A stretch of 35,246 nt of DNA from contig JAUXWU010000144.1 in NCBI GenBank assembly GCA_030680085.1, positions 1 to 35,246 on the forward strand, in the 5' to 3' direction. The notes under the pieces are model-generated. The model was not told where the DNA came from and ran no database searches. It worked only from the letters and a program-made list of their open reading frames with translations. The translations under genes and the position numbers were made by a program. Below, piece after piece: positions 19,333-26,668 of the stretch (position 1 is its first letter; every line of letters begins with the position of its first letter). This DNA comes from Rhodocyclaceae bacterium. Lineage in GTDB: Bacteria; Pseudomonadota; Gammaproteobacteria; Burkholderiales; Rhodocyclaceae.

Positions 19333-21239
19333 GATCGGGTCCCCACTGTTGCCGTTGCTTCCGCCTCGAAGCCGAATACATCCACAGCCCGCACGCAGAC
19401 GCGGCGCGGCCCGTCCTTGACCGGCAGCATCAGCACCGCCTGCGTCACCACCCGCAGCGGATCGCCGTCGTTCTCGGTATTGCCGCGATAGTCCTGCCAC
19501 ACCGAGCGGAACACCTGGCCGTCGTAGTCCGGGTCCACCGCCCAGTACTCGATCAGCGCCAGCGGTTCCTTGTTCGCCACCGCCTGCAACTTGGCCCGGT
19601 TCGCCTCGTCGAGATTGATCGCCTCCGGCGAGAGCAGAACGTAGTTGGCGAGCCGCACCGTCAGCACTTCACCCGCCGTCCCACCAGCGCCGACTTTTCG
19701 GCGCTCCACCGGTTGCAGCGTCAGGTATTGCAGGCTGGCAAAGCGCACCTGCCCGCGCAGCTTCTCCAGCCCGCCCGTTTTCTTCAGCCGATCCAGCAGG
19801 TCGGGCGGGATCACCAGCACTTCAAGGCGTACATCGTTCATCGCCGCGATGGTCTCGCCGATGCCCGGCTCGAAGTTCCAGCCCAGCACTACCACCTTGT
19901 CCCACCCGCCCATCAGCGTGTCGCGCAGGGTTACGGCTTTCTTCAACGTCGCCGCGCCCGTCAGCTTGTTCGGCGAATCCGCCAGCACCAGCGTCTTGCC
20001 GCCGCCAGCGACAATCTTGCCGAGGTTGCGATTGGCATTGTCTTCCGGCGGCAGCGGCAGCGCGCCGTAGAGCGAGAGCACGATCTGCGACAGGTCGCCG
20101 ACGCGGAAGCCACGCCCCAGCGACGCTTTCGCTGCTTCCACCTGATAGTCGCCGATGGCCTGATAGAGGAAGGGCTGGGCGTTCTGGTCGATCAGGCGCT
20201 TGCGCATGACCATGCAGGCGGGCTTGCCGAGGTCACTGGAGATCCAGCGGCGGCCGAGCTTTTCGGCGACAGCGGCGGTGGTGCCGGAACCGCCGAAGAA
20301 GTCGGCCACCAAGTCATCGTGGTCGCTGGCCATCTTGATAATCCGAGAAAGCAACTCCTCCGACTTTTGCGTGCCGTAATAGAGCTTTTCCGGGTCAGTT
20401 GGGCTTGTGATCTTCTTTACGTCTGGCCACCAATCATTGATCGGTGTGCCTTCTTCTCGGAGCGTAGCGTTCTCACCTTTTACCGCAGTCCGACCGCGCT
20501 GCATTGTTCCTTCAGAGTAAGGTCGATATTGCGCATTGAATTTCCATTCGGCACCTTTTGAGTACCAAAAAATCACGTCGTGTTTTCGCGGCATTTCTCG
20601 GTCCGGAATCCCACCTCCGCTGTAGCAATAGATCACTTCGTTACGAAACCCTTGTTTCCCGAACACCTCATCCATCACGATCTTGACGTAGTGCCCGACA
20701 TGCCAGTCCAGATGCACGTAGATCGAGCCGGTGTCTGCCAACAGCTCCCGCATCAGGATCAGCCGTGGCGTAATCATCGCCAGATACGACGCCGTGCCGT
20801 CGGACCAGGTGTCCGAGTAGGCGAACTGCTCGATGACCGTGGGCTTCTGTTCCAGTTCGACGCCAGGCAACATGACCTTGGTGCGGTAGTCAGCCTTGGA
20901 GTCGAAGGGCGGGTCGATGTAGATCAGGTCGATCTTGCCGCGCAGGCTTGGTGTCTGGTCGTCGCCGGCCAGCAGCGCCGCCATGGCCAGCAGGTTGTCG
21001 CCGTAGATCAGACGGTTAGCCCACGCCGTCCCGCCAGCGCCGACTTTCGCGTCGAGATGGCCAGCGCGCTCGGCGCCGCGTATCCAGTCCTGCGCCGCCG
21101 CATCCTTCGCCGGCAGCACCCATTCGCGGGTTTGCAGGCCGACGCGATGGCGGCCTTCGAGGCCTTCGAGGATGCGCTCGGCCTCCTGTTTTCCCTTGGC
21201 GACGATTTCAGGAAGCTGTTCGAGCAAAGACTTGGGCAT
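19329..21239 (-). CDS. mod: Type III DNA-methyltransferase, Mod subunit
   Basis: Methyltransferase and target-recognition subunit of the type III system. 636 residues from the ATG at 21239, with AGGA 7 bases upstream. Order of motifs is that of beta-class N6-adenine enzymes: IYIDPPFDS (DPPF at 109-112) before the SAM motif FFGGSGTT (314-321). The stretch between them should hold the recognition domain. Two copies of the dispersed repeat are read in the same frame: KVGAGGTA at about residues 65-72 and again at 515-522. Neither obviously disrupts a motif. Divergent from an HTH regulator, and translationally coupled to res. Confidence 0.95.
   Translation of the reverse strand: MPKSLLEQLPEIVAKGKQEAERILEGLEGRHRVGLQTREWVLPAKDAAAQDWIRGAERAGHLDAKVGAGGTAWANRLIYGDNLLAMAALLAGDDQTPSLRGKIDLIYIDPPFDSKADYRTKVMLPGVELEQKPTVIEQFAYSDTWSDGTASYLAMITPRLILMRELLADTGSIYVHLDWHVGHYVKIVMDEVFGKQGFRNEVIYCYSGGGIPDREMPRKHDVIFWYSKGAEWKFNAQYRPYSEGTMQRGRTAVKGENATLREEGTPINDWWPDVKKITSPTDPEKLYYGTQKSEELLSRIIKMASDHDDLVADFFGGSGTTAAVAEKLGRRWISSDLGKPACMVMRKRLIDQNAQPFLYQAIGDYQVEAAKASLGRGFRVGDLSQIVLSLYGALPLPPEDNANRNLGKIVAGGGKTLVLADSPNKLTGAATLKKAVTLRDTLMGGWDKVVVLGWNFEPGIGETIAAMNDVRLEVLVIPPDLLDRLKKTGGLEKLRGQVRFASLQYLTLQPVERRKVGAGGTAGEVLTVRLANYVLLSPEAINLDEANRAKLQAVANKEPLALIEYWAVDPDYDGQVFRSVWQDYRGNTENDGDPLRVVTQAVLMLPVKDGPRRVCVRAVDVFGFEAEATATVGTRS
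19674..19698 (-). repeat. Dispersed 25-bp repeat, copy in mod 3' region
   Basis: 24/25 to consensus (carries the T variant, GGTGGGAC on the gene strand). Encodes KVGAGGTA. Direct repeat of the copy at 21024, exactly 1350 bp apart. Confidence 0.9.
21024..21048 (-). repeat. Dispersed 25-bp repeat, copy in mod 5' region
   Basis: 24/25 to consensus. Encodes KVGAGGTA immediately before the conserved [12 protein letters not shown] segment of Mod. Confidence 0.9.
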
Positions 21240-21334
21240 TGAAATTCCTGTTGAGCTTGTTAACAACAATATGTTGTATCACAAACACAACAAAAACGTA
21301 TGCGAAGACCGGTCATGAACTTAACTTTCTGTTC
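21240..21334. promoter_or_regulatory. Divergent control region between mod and the HTH gene
   Basis: A 95-base AT-rich stretch. It holds the perfect palindrome TTGTTAACAA (21257-21266), an overlapping inverted repeat ACAAC-AATAT-GTTGT (21263-21277), and further ACAAC-like units to about 21292. These look like operator half-sites for the divergent HTH protein. A weak plus-strand promoter TTGAGC-17-TTGTAT (21251-21279) is possible; I could not assign a convincing mod promoter. Confidence 0.5.
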
Positions 21335-21739
21335 ATGGACGAAAAGCTCGCATTTGCAGGAAGGCTCGCCGACGCAATGCGTGCGGCCGGCTACGAAGCA
21401 CGGCCCTCCGTGCTCGAAGCGCAGTTCAATACCCGCTACTGGGGAAAGCCCATAACCTACCAAGCGGTGACGCGCTGGTTGCGCGGCGAAGCCATTCCGG
21501 CGCAGGACAAACTGCAAATCCTCGCCGACTGGCTCAACGTCGAGCCGCATTTGCTGCGCTTTGGGGAAGACACGAGGAAATCGGTGCTAGAAAAGCGCAA
21601 GCGCTGGGACGAGGGCATCGGCTATCAGGAGCGCGAGGTGTTCGAGGCCTTCCTGAATCTGTCGGCGCCGCAGCGCAAGGCGATACGAGAGGTCATTCTT
21701 GGGCTCGCGCAGGCAGGCAAAGCCGAAGCAAAGAGTTGA
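21335..21739 (+). CDS. Helix-turn-helix transcriptional regulator (XRE/phage-repressor-like)
   Basis: 134-residue protein starting MDEKLAFAGRLADAMRAAGY. The HTH is at about residues 10-65, with the recognition-helix part PITYQAVTRWLRGEAIPAQDK and the following LQILADWLNVEPHLLRFGE, as in short Cro/C1-type regulators. The C-terminal half (QEREVFEAFLNLSAPQRKAIREVI) is helical. An upstream in-frame extension to 21239 has an unlikely composition and would overlap the mod start. Its divergent position suggests it controls mod-res expression; this is inference. Confidence 0.75.
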   Translation: MDEKLAFAGRLADAMRAAGYEARPSVLEAQFNTRYWGKPITYQAVTRWLRGEAIPAQDKLQILADWLNVEPHLLRFGEDTRKSVLEKRKRWDEGIGYQEREVFEAFLNLSAPQRKAIREVILGLAQAGKAEAKS

Positions 21740-21764
21740 CGCCGTCCCGCCAGCGCCGACTTTT
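21740..21764 (-). repeat. Dispersed 25-bp repeat, perfect copy between convergent genes
   Basis: 25/25 to consensus. Begins at the base right after the HTH gene's TGA (21737-21739) and fills most of the 33-base gap to the ATPase stop. No hairpin strong enough for a terminator is evident. Confidence 0.92.
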
Positions 21765-21772
21765 GCGCGAAT

Positions 21773-22945
21773 CTACTTCCGCAGCAGGTCGGCGAGTCCC
21801 GGCAGGCCGATGGCTTGTGCGCCATGGCGCAGCGAAAAGCGTTCGCTGCCGGGATAGACCACGTAACGTTGTGTGATACTCAGATCGTCGCAAGCCTGCG
21901 CAAACCCCCTGGTGGGACTGGGTGCGCTAGAGCGCTTGACCTCGATGGCCATGTCGGGCTGCCCGCCTTTTTCGAGCAGCAGGTCGATTTCGGCGCCTGC
22001 ATGGGTGCGGTAGAAATAGGGCAGACGGCGCGAGCCTGCGGCCAACACGAGGTTTTCAATGCAATGACCTTCAAAGCTCAGCCCGCAGACGGGGTGGCCG
22101 AGCACGTCGTCGAGGGTTTCCAGTTCCAGCAAGCCGTGCAGGATGCCGCTGTCCTGCACATAAACCTTGGGTGCCTTGACCAGACGCTTGCCGACGTTGC
22201 CGCTCCACGGACGCAGACGGCGCAGGAGTTGCAGGTCGACGAGCAGGTCGATGTAGCGATCGACCGTCGGCTTGGCGACCCCGAGAGCGCTGGCGAGGCG
22301 AGCCTGATTGAGCACGCTGCCCTGCTGGTGCGCCAGCATGGTCCACAGTCGGCCGATGGTCTCTGTCGGCAGCCGGGGCGCAAACATGGGGACGTCCCGC
22401 TCCAGGTAGCTGCGGATGAAATCGCGCCGCCAGTCAAGACTGCGCCTCGCGTCGGGCGCCAGCAGGCTGTCGGGAAAGCCGCCGCGCAACCACAGCGCCG
22501 TGCCGTCGATTCCGGCGGCGCCGACTTCGCCAATCTCAAGTGGAGCGATGTCAAGATAGGCCACGCGTCCGGCGAGCGTTTCACTTGACTGGCGCATCAG
22601 ATCCAACGCGGCCGAGCCCAGCAGCAGAAACTGGCCGCTACGCAGCCCGGCCTGACGGTTGTCGTCGATGATGCCGCGCAAGACCTCAAACACCCCGGGG
22701 GCACGGTGGATTTCATCGAGGATGACCAGCTTGCCATGCTGGGCGCGCAGGTAGCTGTCGGCATCTTCAAGGCGGAGCCGGTCGGGCGGACGTTCAAGAT
22801 CCAGATAAACCGTTCTGCCCGGCCAGCTTGCCGCGATCCGTCGCGCCAGCGTGGTTTTGCCCACCTGACGCGGCCCCAGCAGCACGACAGCGGGGACATC
22901 GGCCAGTTTTTGGCGAACGATAACTTCAGCTTGGCGGATAATCAT
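21773..22945 (-). CDS. AAA ATPase with DUF4143 domain
   Basis: 390-residue protein of the widespread AAA_14/DUF4143 group. Residues 20-140 hold the ATPase: Walker A LLGPRQVGKTT (22-32), Walker B VILDEIHRAPG and sensor LLGSAAL. A winged-helix-like part follows (NQARLASALGVAKPTVDRYIDLL), and the C-terminal third is DUF4143 with a PD-(D/E)XK-like core AGAEIDLLL...MAIEVKRS. Function of the group is not settled; it is common in defence and accessory regions. A predicted promoter puts transcription start within a base or two of the ATG. It may be part of the accessory block or independent. Confidence 0.88.
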   Translation of the reverse strand: MIIRQAEVIVRQKLADVPAVVLLGPRQVGKTTLARRIAASWPGRTVYLDLERPPDRLRLEDADSYLRAQHGKLVILDEIHRAPGVFEVLRGIIDDNRQAGLRSGQFLLLGSAALDLMRQSSETLAGRVAYLDIAPLEIGEVGAAGIDGTALWLRGGFPDSLLAPDARRSLDWRRDFIRSYLERDVPMFAPRLPTETIGRLWTMLAHQQGSVLNQARLASALGVAKPTVDRYIDLLVDLQLLRRLRPWSGNVGKRLVKAPKVYVQDSGILHGLLELETLDDVLGHPVCGLSFEGHCIENLVLAAGSRRLPYFYRTHAGAEIDLLLEKGGQPDMAIEVKRSSAPSPTRGFAQACDDLSITQRYVVYPGSERFSLRHGAQAIGLPGLADLLRK

Positions 22946-22952
22946 CAGCGAT

Positions 22953-22980
22953 AATGTAACATATTAAATTACATTTTCAA
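22953..22980 (-). promoter_or_regulatory. Candidate promoter with dyad upstream of the DUF4143 ATPase
   Basis: Minus strand -35 TTGAAA (22975-22980), 16-base spacer, -10 TACATT (22953-22958). Perfect 7-base arms AATGTAA (22953-22959) and TTACATT (22969-22975) form a dyad spanning both elements, probably an operator. Only 7 bases separate the -10 from the ATG. Confidence 0.6.
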
Positions 22981-22990
22981 TGATAAGTTG

Positions 22991-23354
22991 AAGGGGAAGT
23001 CCGCCGATAAGCCGGGTTCTGTCGTGGGCAGCCATTCCTCTGGGACCGCCATTGCTGACGGCCTCTAGCAGCCTACCCGGGAGCGACGCGAGCAACGTCA
23101 ATGCTCCCCTATTTGGCCTTGCCCCGGATGAGGTTTGCCGTGCCGTCCGTGTTACCACGTCCGCGGTGGGCTCTTACCCCACCATTTCACCCTTACCAGT
23201 TCTTGCGAACTTAGGCGGTATCTTTCTGTTGCACTGTCTGTCGCCTTGGGTCTTGCGACTTGCTGCGCCCGGCCGTTAGCCGGCATCCTGCTCTATGGGG
23301 CCCGGACTTTCCTCCAGATGATTGCTCATCCAGCGGCTGCCTGGCGGACTTCCG
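22991..23354 (-). ncRNA. rnpB: RNase P RNA (class A)
   Basis: Catalytic RNA of RNase P, which matures tRNA 5' ends. The minus strand carries the universal landmarks in order: GAGGAAAGTCCGGGC (conserved region I), CAGTGCAACAGAAAG, GGTAAGGGTGAAA, the GTAAGAGCCCACCGC stretch, GGCAAGGCCAAATAGGGG, and GACAGAACCCGGCTTATCG at the 3' end. The first helix P1 forms between GGAAGTCCGCC (5', 23343-23353) and GGCGGACTTCC (3', 22995-23005), which sets both ends within a few bases. Short open frames over this region on either strand are not genes. Confidence 0.97.
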
Positions 23355-23360
23355 CTGCGG

Positions 23361-23366
23361 ATTGTA
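23361..23366 (-). promoter_or_regulatory. -10 element of rnpB
   Basis: TACAAT on the minus strand, 7 bases before the expected 5' end of the RNA. No good -35 is seen at 16-18 bases; it would lie in the end of the upstream lipoprotein gene. Confidence 0.6.
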
Positions 23367-23378
23367 GCGGAACGGCGG

Positions 23379-23792
23379 TTACTCCTTGTCGTTCTTGCTG
23401 GGGACAAAGGCCAGTTCGCCGCCCTTGGGACGGAATGCGCCGAGGTATTCGCCGGGTTCGGCGGGTTCTTGCTCGAACTGCTGAAAACGGCAGTCGCGGG
23501 TTTCCGCTACATACCAGTGCTTGCCCTGGTTGAGGATGAACGCCCCGGGTTCGACGCGGTAGAGATCGACGCGCACTTTTTCGCCGGCCTTTTTCAGCGG
23601 ATAGCGGCGCTGGCAGTCGGGATAACGCGTGACGACGAGGTCGAGCTCCCAGCCAGTGCTCCAGAAATAGGCCTTTTTGCGCTCCACGGTCAGCGAATGG
23701 TTGCCGCCGTCGATCAGGTAGGCAGCCGGCTCGATCTCACAGCCGGCGAGGAGCAGGGCGATCGGCAATACGGCAAGCAGGCGTACTTTCAT
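23379..23792 (-). CDS. Small lipoprotein of unknown function
   Basis: 137 residues with a lipoprotein signal peptide: [21 protein letters not shown], lipobox LAGC with the cysteine at 18. The mature part is mainly beta-rich and polar ([26 protein letters not shown]), with two further cysteines (about residues 60 and 101). I do not recognise a named family. Its ATG overlaps the pyrC stop (ATGA), so the two are co-translated, but this need not mean a pyrimidine role. Ends just before rnpB. Confidence 0.8.
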   Translation of the reverse strand: MKVRLLAVLPIALLLAGCEIEPAAYLIDGGNHSLTVERKKAYFWSTGWELDLVVTRYPDCQRRYPLKKAGEKVRVDLYRVEPGAFILNQGKHWYVAETRDCRFQQFEQEPAEPGEYLGAFRPKGGELAFVPSKNDKE

Positions 23793-24832
23793 TTCGATGT
23801 CTCCAGTCGCCAGGCAATGGCTTCCCCGGCACGCAAGGGAATCAGCACATCGCCATCGGGATAGGGCAGGCTGGCGGGTACGGTCCAGGCTTCGCGCGCC
23901 AGCGTAATTTTTTCGGTATTGCGCGGCAGGCCATAAAAGTCCGCGCCATGAAAGCTGGCGAAGGCTTCGAGTTTGTCGAGCGCGCCGGCCGCTTCGAAAA
24001 CCTCGGCATACAGTTCGATGGCGGCATGCGCGGTGTAACAGCCGGCGCAGCCGCAGGCGGCCTCTTTTGCGCCTTTGGCGTGCGGGGCGGAATCGGTGCC
24101 GAGAAAGAATTTCGGGTTGCCGGACGTGGCGGCGGCCACCAGCGCCTGGCGGTGGGTTTCGCGCTTCAGCACCGGCAGGCAGTAGTAATGCGGGCGGATG
24201 CCGCCGACGAACATCGCATTGCGGTTGTACAGCAGGTGATGCGCCGTCAGGGTGCCGGCGACATTGGGGCCGGCGGCGGCGACGAAATCCACGCCATCCT
24301 TTGTGGTGATGTGTTCGAGCACCACCTTGAGCGTCGGGAAATTCTCGATTAGGCGGCGCAGATGGCGTTCGATGAACACCGCTTCGCGGTCGAAGATGTC
24401 GATGGCGGCATCGACCACCTCGCCGTGCAAGAGCAGCGGCATGCCAACCGCCTCCAGCGCGGCGATGGCCGGAGTGGCGCGGGCCAGGTCGGTGACGCCG
24501 GAATCGGAATTCGTCGTCGCGCCCGCCGGGTAATACTTCACCGCGTGGATGAAACCAGCGTCCTTGGCACGATAGATTTCGTCGGCCGGGGTGTTGTCGG
24601 TGAGATAGAGCGTCATCAGCGGTTCGAACGAAGTACCTGCGGGCAGCGCGGCCAGGATGCGCTCGCGGTAGGCGGCGGCTTGCGTTACCGTCGTCACTGG
24701 CGGCTTGAGATTGGGCATGACGATGGCACGGGCAAAACGCCGCGCCGTGTCGGGCAGCACGGCTTGCATGGCGGCGTCATCGCGCAGGTGCAGGTGCCAG
24801 TCGTCTGGCCGGGTAAGGGTAAGCGTTTTCAT
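23789..24832 (-). CDS. pyrC: Dihydroorotase
   Basis: Zinc amidohydrolase closing carbamoyl aspartate to dihydroorotate in pyrimidine synthesis. 347 residues, the E. coli PyrC-like homodimeric type. Metal ligands are visible: HLHLRD (H13, H15), the carbamylated lysine in AVKYYPAG (K99), LLHGEV (H136), LEHITT (H174) and the aspartate in GTDSAPH (D247). The start overlaps the rsmI stop, so rsmI, pyrC and the lipoprotein form one transcription unit. Confidence 0.96.
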   Translation of the reverse strand: MKTLTLTRPDDWHLHLRDDAAMQAVLPDTARRFARAIVMPNLKPPVTTVTQAAAYRERILAALPAGTSFEPLMTLYLTDNTPADEIYRAKDAGFIHAVKYYPAGATTNSDSGVTDLARATPAIAALEAVGMPLLLHGEVVDAAIDIFDREAVFIERHLRRLIENFPTLKVVLEHITTKDGVDFVAAAGPNVAGTLTAHHLLYNRNAMFVGGIRPHYYCLPVLKRETHRQALVAAATSGNPKFFLGTDSAPHAKGAKEAACGCAGCYTAHAAIELYAEVFEAAGALDKLEAFASFHGADFYGLPRNTEKITLAREAWTVPASLPYPDGDVLIPLRAGEAIAWRLETSK

Positions 24833-25683
24833 GGCGGGGAATTATCCTTGATCTCCAGCGCCCGCTGGTAAAGATCGTTTTTTGCCACGCCGGTAATTTC
24901 ACTGGTCAGCTTGGCGGCTTGTTTGACCGGCAATTCTGCAAGCAGGAGTTTCAGCACGCGTTCGCTTTCCGCATCCAGCCCCTCCCGTGGCGGCGGCGCG
25001 GAAACCAGCAGCACGAATTCGCCACGGCGATGGTTGTCATCCGCCGCCAGCCAGGCCGGCGCCTCGGCGAGCGGCAGACGGACGATTTCCTCGAACAGCT
25101 TGGTCAGTTCGCGGGCGATGACGATTTCTCGTTCCGCTTCGAGCAGTTCGGCCAGGGCGGTAACGGTTTCCTCGATGCGGTGGGGCGCCTCGTAGAACAC
25201 CAGCGTGGCGTCGATGCTTTTCAGCCCTTCCAGCGCCGTCCTGCGAGCGCCGACTTTTGCGGGCAGGAAACCGACGAAGTGGAACGCCGGATCATCCAGC
25301 CCGGCGGCGGAGAGCGCTGCGGTGGCGGCGTTCGGGCCGGGCAGCGGCGTGACGCGAAAGCCCGCCTGCCTCACCGCGGCAACCGTGCGCGCGCCGGGAT
25401 CGGAAATGCCCGGCGTGCCAGCGTCCGAGATGAGTGCTACCCGTTTGCCTGCCGCCAGCAGGGCAATCAATTTTGCCGCCGCCGCCTGCTCGTTATGTTC
25501 ATGCACAGCTAACAGTTGCGCGCGGATGTCGTAGTGGTCGAGCAGCCGCCGCGCATGGCGCGTGTCCTCGCAGGCGATGACATCCGCCTGACGCAGCGTG
25601 TCGAGGGCGCGCAAGGTGATGTCGCCGAGGTTGCCGATAGGGGTGGCGACGATGGACAATGCAGCTTTTGAAGGTTCGCTCAT
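24829..25683 (-). CDS. rsmI: 16S rRNA (cytidine-1402-2'-O)-methyltransferase RsmI
   Basis: Tetrapyrrole-methylase-family enzyme that 2'-O-methylates C1402 of 16S rRNA. From the ATG at 25683 it is 284 residues: [70 protein letters not shown] and [10 protein letters not shown], all typical. The ATG at 25692 is an alternative with a better-placed purine-rich stretch. The start codon overlaps the yraN ATG on the other strand. A repeat copy at 25234-25258 encodes KVGARRTA, exactly at the family's LPAKxxxRRxAL position. Confidence 0.95.
   Translation of the reverse strand: MSEPSKAALSIVATPIGNLGDITLRALDTLRQADVIACEDTRHARRLLDHYDIRAQLLAVHEHNEQAAAAKLIALLAAGKRVALISDAGTPGISDPGARTVAAVRQAGFRVTPLPGPNAATAALSAAGLDDPAFHFVGFLPAKVGARRTALEGLKSIDATLVFYEAPHRIEETVTALAELLEAEREIVIARELTKLFEEIVRLPLAEAPAWLAADDNHRRGEFVLLVSAPPPREGLDAESERVLKLLLAELPVKQAAKLTSEITGVAKNDLYQRALEIKDNSPP
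25234..25258 (-). repeat. Dispersed 25-bp repeat, copy in rsmI
   Basis: 23/25 to consensus. Read as KVGARRTA on the gene strand. The encoded residues fit the natural family alignment without changing length, so replacement rather than insertion is implied if it is a true copy. Confidence 0.75.
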
Positions 25684-26041
25684 GACCGCCATTATCCCCC
25701 ACGACCGCCAAGCCATCGGCGCCGCAGCCGAGGAGTCCGCTCTGCAGCATCTTGCCGCGCACGGTCTCAAGGTGCTGGCGAAGAATTTTCGCGTCAAGGG
25801 CGGCGAGATCGACCTCGTCTGCCGCGACGCTGCGACTACCGTGTTTGTCGAGGTGCGCCGTCGCGCCAGCGCCGACTTTGGCGGCGCCGCCGCGAGCATC
25901 ACCAAAACCAAGCAGCGGCGCCTGATTCTCGCTGCGCGGCACTGGCTGGTGCGACATGGCGAAACACCCTGCCGTTTCGATTGTGTGTTGTTCGACGGCG
26001 ACCAACTGACCTGGCTTAAGGATGCGTTCCGCGCCGATTAG
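25682..26041 (+). CDS. yraN: YraN-family endonuclease-like protein (UPF0102)
   Basis: 119-residue protein with a Holliday-junction-resolvase-like PD-(D/E)XK fold: GAAAEESALQHL, NFRVKGGEIDLVCRD (catalytic E and D) and VFVEVRRRAS (E and V). Biological role is unclear in the family. The ATG at 25682 lies within CATG, so it overlaps the rsmI start; GAAGG is 7-8 bases upstream. An ATG at 25652 would extend it into rsmI without conserved sequence. In E. coli the neighbours are rsmI (divergent), lpoA, yraN, diaA and dolP; here lpoA is absent and an insertion follows. A repeat copy encodes RRRASADF. Confidence 0.92.
   Translation: MTAIIPHDRQAIGAAAEESALQHLAAHGLKVLAKNFRVKGGEIDLVCRDAATTVFVEVRRRASADFGGAAASITKTKQRRLILAARHWLVRHGETPCRFDCVLFDGDQLTWLKDAFRAD
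25856..25880 (-). repeat. Dispersed 25-bp repeat, copy in yraN
   Basis: 23/25 to consensus, gene strand reads CGCCGTCGCGCC then AGCGCCGACTTTG. Encodes RRRASADF directly after the catalytic VEV motif of YraN. Confidence 0.75.
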
Positions 26042-26051
26042 CCAATTGTAT

Positions 26052-26071
26052 GCACAAAATTGTGCTATAAA
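26052..26071 (+). promoter_or_regulatory. brnTA promoter -10 with palindromic operator
   Basis: GCACAA-AA-TTGTGC (26052-26065) is a perfect 6-base-arm palindrome directly followed by -10 TATAAA (26066-26071). The ATG is 5 bases further on. No strong -35 is seen at the right distance (CAATTG region). Binding of the BrnTA complex here would block the polymerase. Confidence 0.65.
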
Positions 26072-26076
26072 AAGCC

Positions 26077-26361
26077 ATGAGCAGAATCATCGAATGGGAC
26101 GACGCGAAGGACGCGGCCAACTACCGCAAGCACGGCATTCGGTTTGAAGCCGCCGCGTGGGTATTTGAAGACCCGTTTGCCTTGTCGGTGCAAGATCGCA
26201 TCGAGAACGGTGAGCAGCGTTGGCAGACCATTGGAGTGGTCGGCGGCTGTCTGCTGGTGTTGGTCGCCCATACCGTGCAACTCGGTGCGGTCGAAGTCAT
26301 CCGCATCATCTCCGCGCGACGCGCGGATCGCAAGGAAAGGAAACGTTATGAGCAGGGTTAG
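26077..26361 (+). CDS. brnT: BrnT-family ribonuclease toxin
   Basis: 94-residue type II toxin with a RelE-like fold. Family features: EWDDAKDAANYRKHGIRFEAAAWVFEDP at the N-terminus (start of this segment residues 6-12), DRIENGEQRWQTIG, and the C-terminal RIISARRADRKERKRYE with the conserved arginines and ERxxYE. The ATG has no Shine-Dalgarno and lies 5 bases past the predicted -10, so translation may be leaderless. brnA overlaps its end by 14 bases. Confidence 0.93.
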   Translation: MSRIIEWDDAKDAANYRKHGIRFEAAAWVFEDPFALSVQDRIENGEQRWQTIGVVGGCLLVLVAHTVQLGAVEVIRIISARRADRKERKRYEQG

Positions 26362-26650
26362 ATACGAACAAGGCAAGTTGCCAGCCATGACCTCCGAGCG
26401 CATGGCGGAATTGAAAGTGCTGGCGCAACAGGCCGATGCAAGCATCGACTACAGCGACATTCCGCCGCTTGACGCAGCGGCATGGCAAAGCGCGGTGCAG
26501 AACCCCTTCTATCGCCCGAACAAGACACATACCACCGTGCGCGTCGATGCCGACGTGCTGGTCTGGCTCAAATCCCAGGGCAAGGGCTACCAGACCCGGC
26601 TGAATGCCATCCTGCGGCAAGCGATGCTGAAGGACGTGCACAAGGCCTGA
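26348..26650 (+). CDS. brnA: BrnA-family antitoxin
   Basis: 100-residue antitoxin with a C-terminal ribbon-helix-helix-like DNA-binding part: NKTHTTVRVDADVLVWLKSQGKG (short segment at about 62-84) followed by YQTRLNAILRQAM. The N-terminal half (SERMAELKVLAQQADASIDYSD) should bind and block BrnT. The ATG at 26348 has a strong AAGGAAAGG upstream inside brnT. It is convergent with the next gene, 18 bases away. Confidence 0.93.
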   Translation: MSRVRYEQGKLPAMTSERMAELKVLAQQADASIDYSDIPPLDAAAWQSAVQNPFYRPNKTHTTVRVDADVLVWLKSQGKGYQTRLNAILRQAMLKDVHKA

Positions 26651-26668
26651 CCGCCTTGCTTGCCGAAT

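Noticed and set aside
21740-21764. Reading the repeat copies after stop codons as terminators because of the TTTT end.
   Set aside because: No stable hairpin precedes the T run, and most copies are inside genes where termination would be harmful.
22501-22531. Possible further copy of the dispersed repeat in the DUF4143 ATPase gene (GGCGCCGACTTCGCC preceded by GCCGTC).
   Set aside because: Needs a gap of about four bases plus several mismatches; could be ordinary GC-rich coding sequence.
23052-23533. Several open frames across 23052-23533 on the plus strand.
   Set aside because: They lie over the RNase P RNA and antisense to the lipoprotein; no ribosome sites or motifs.
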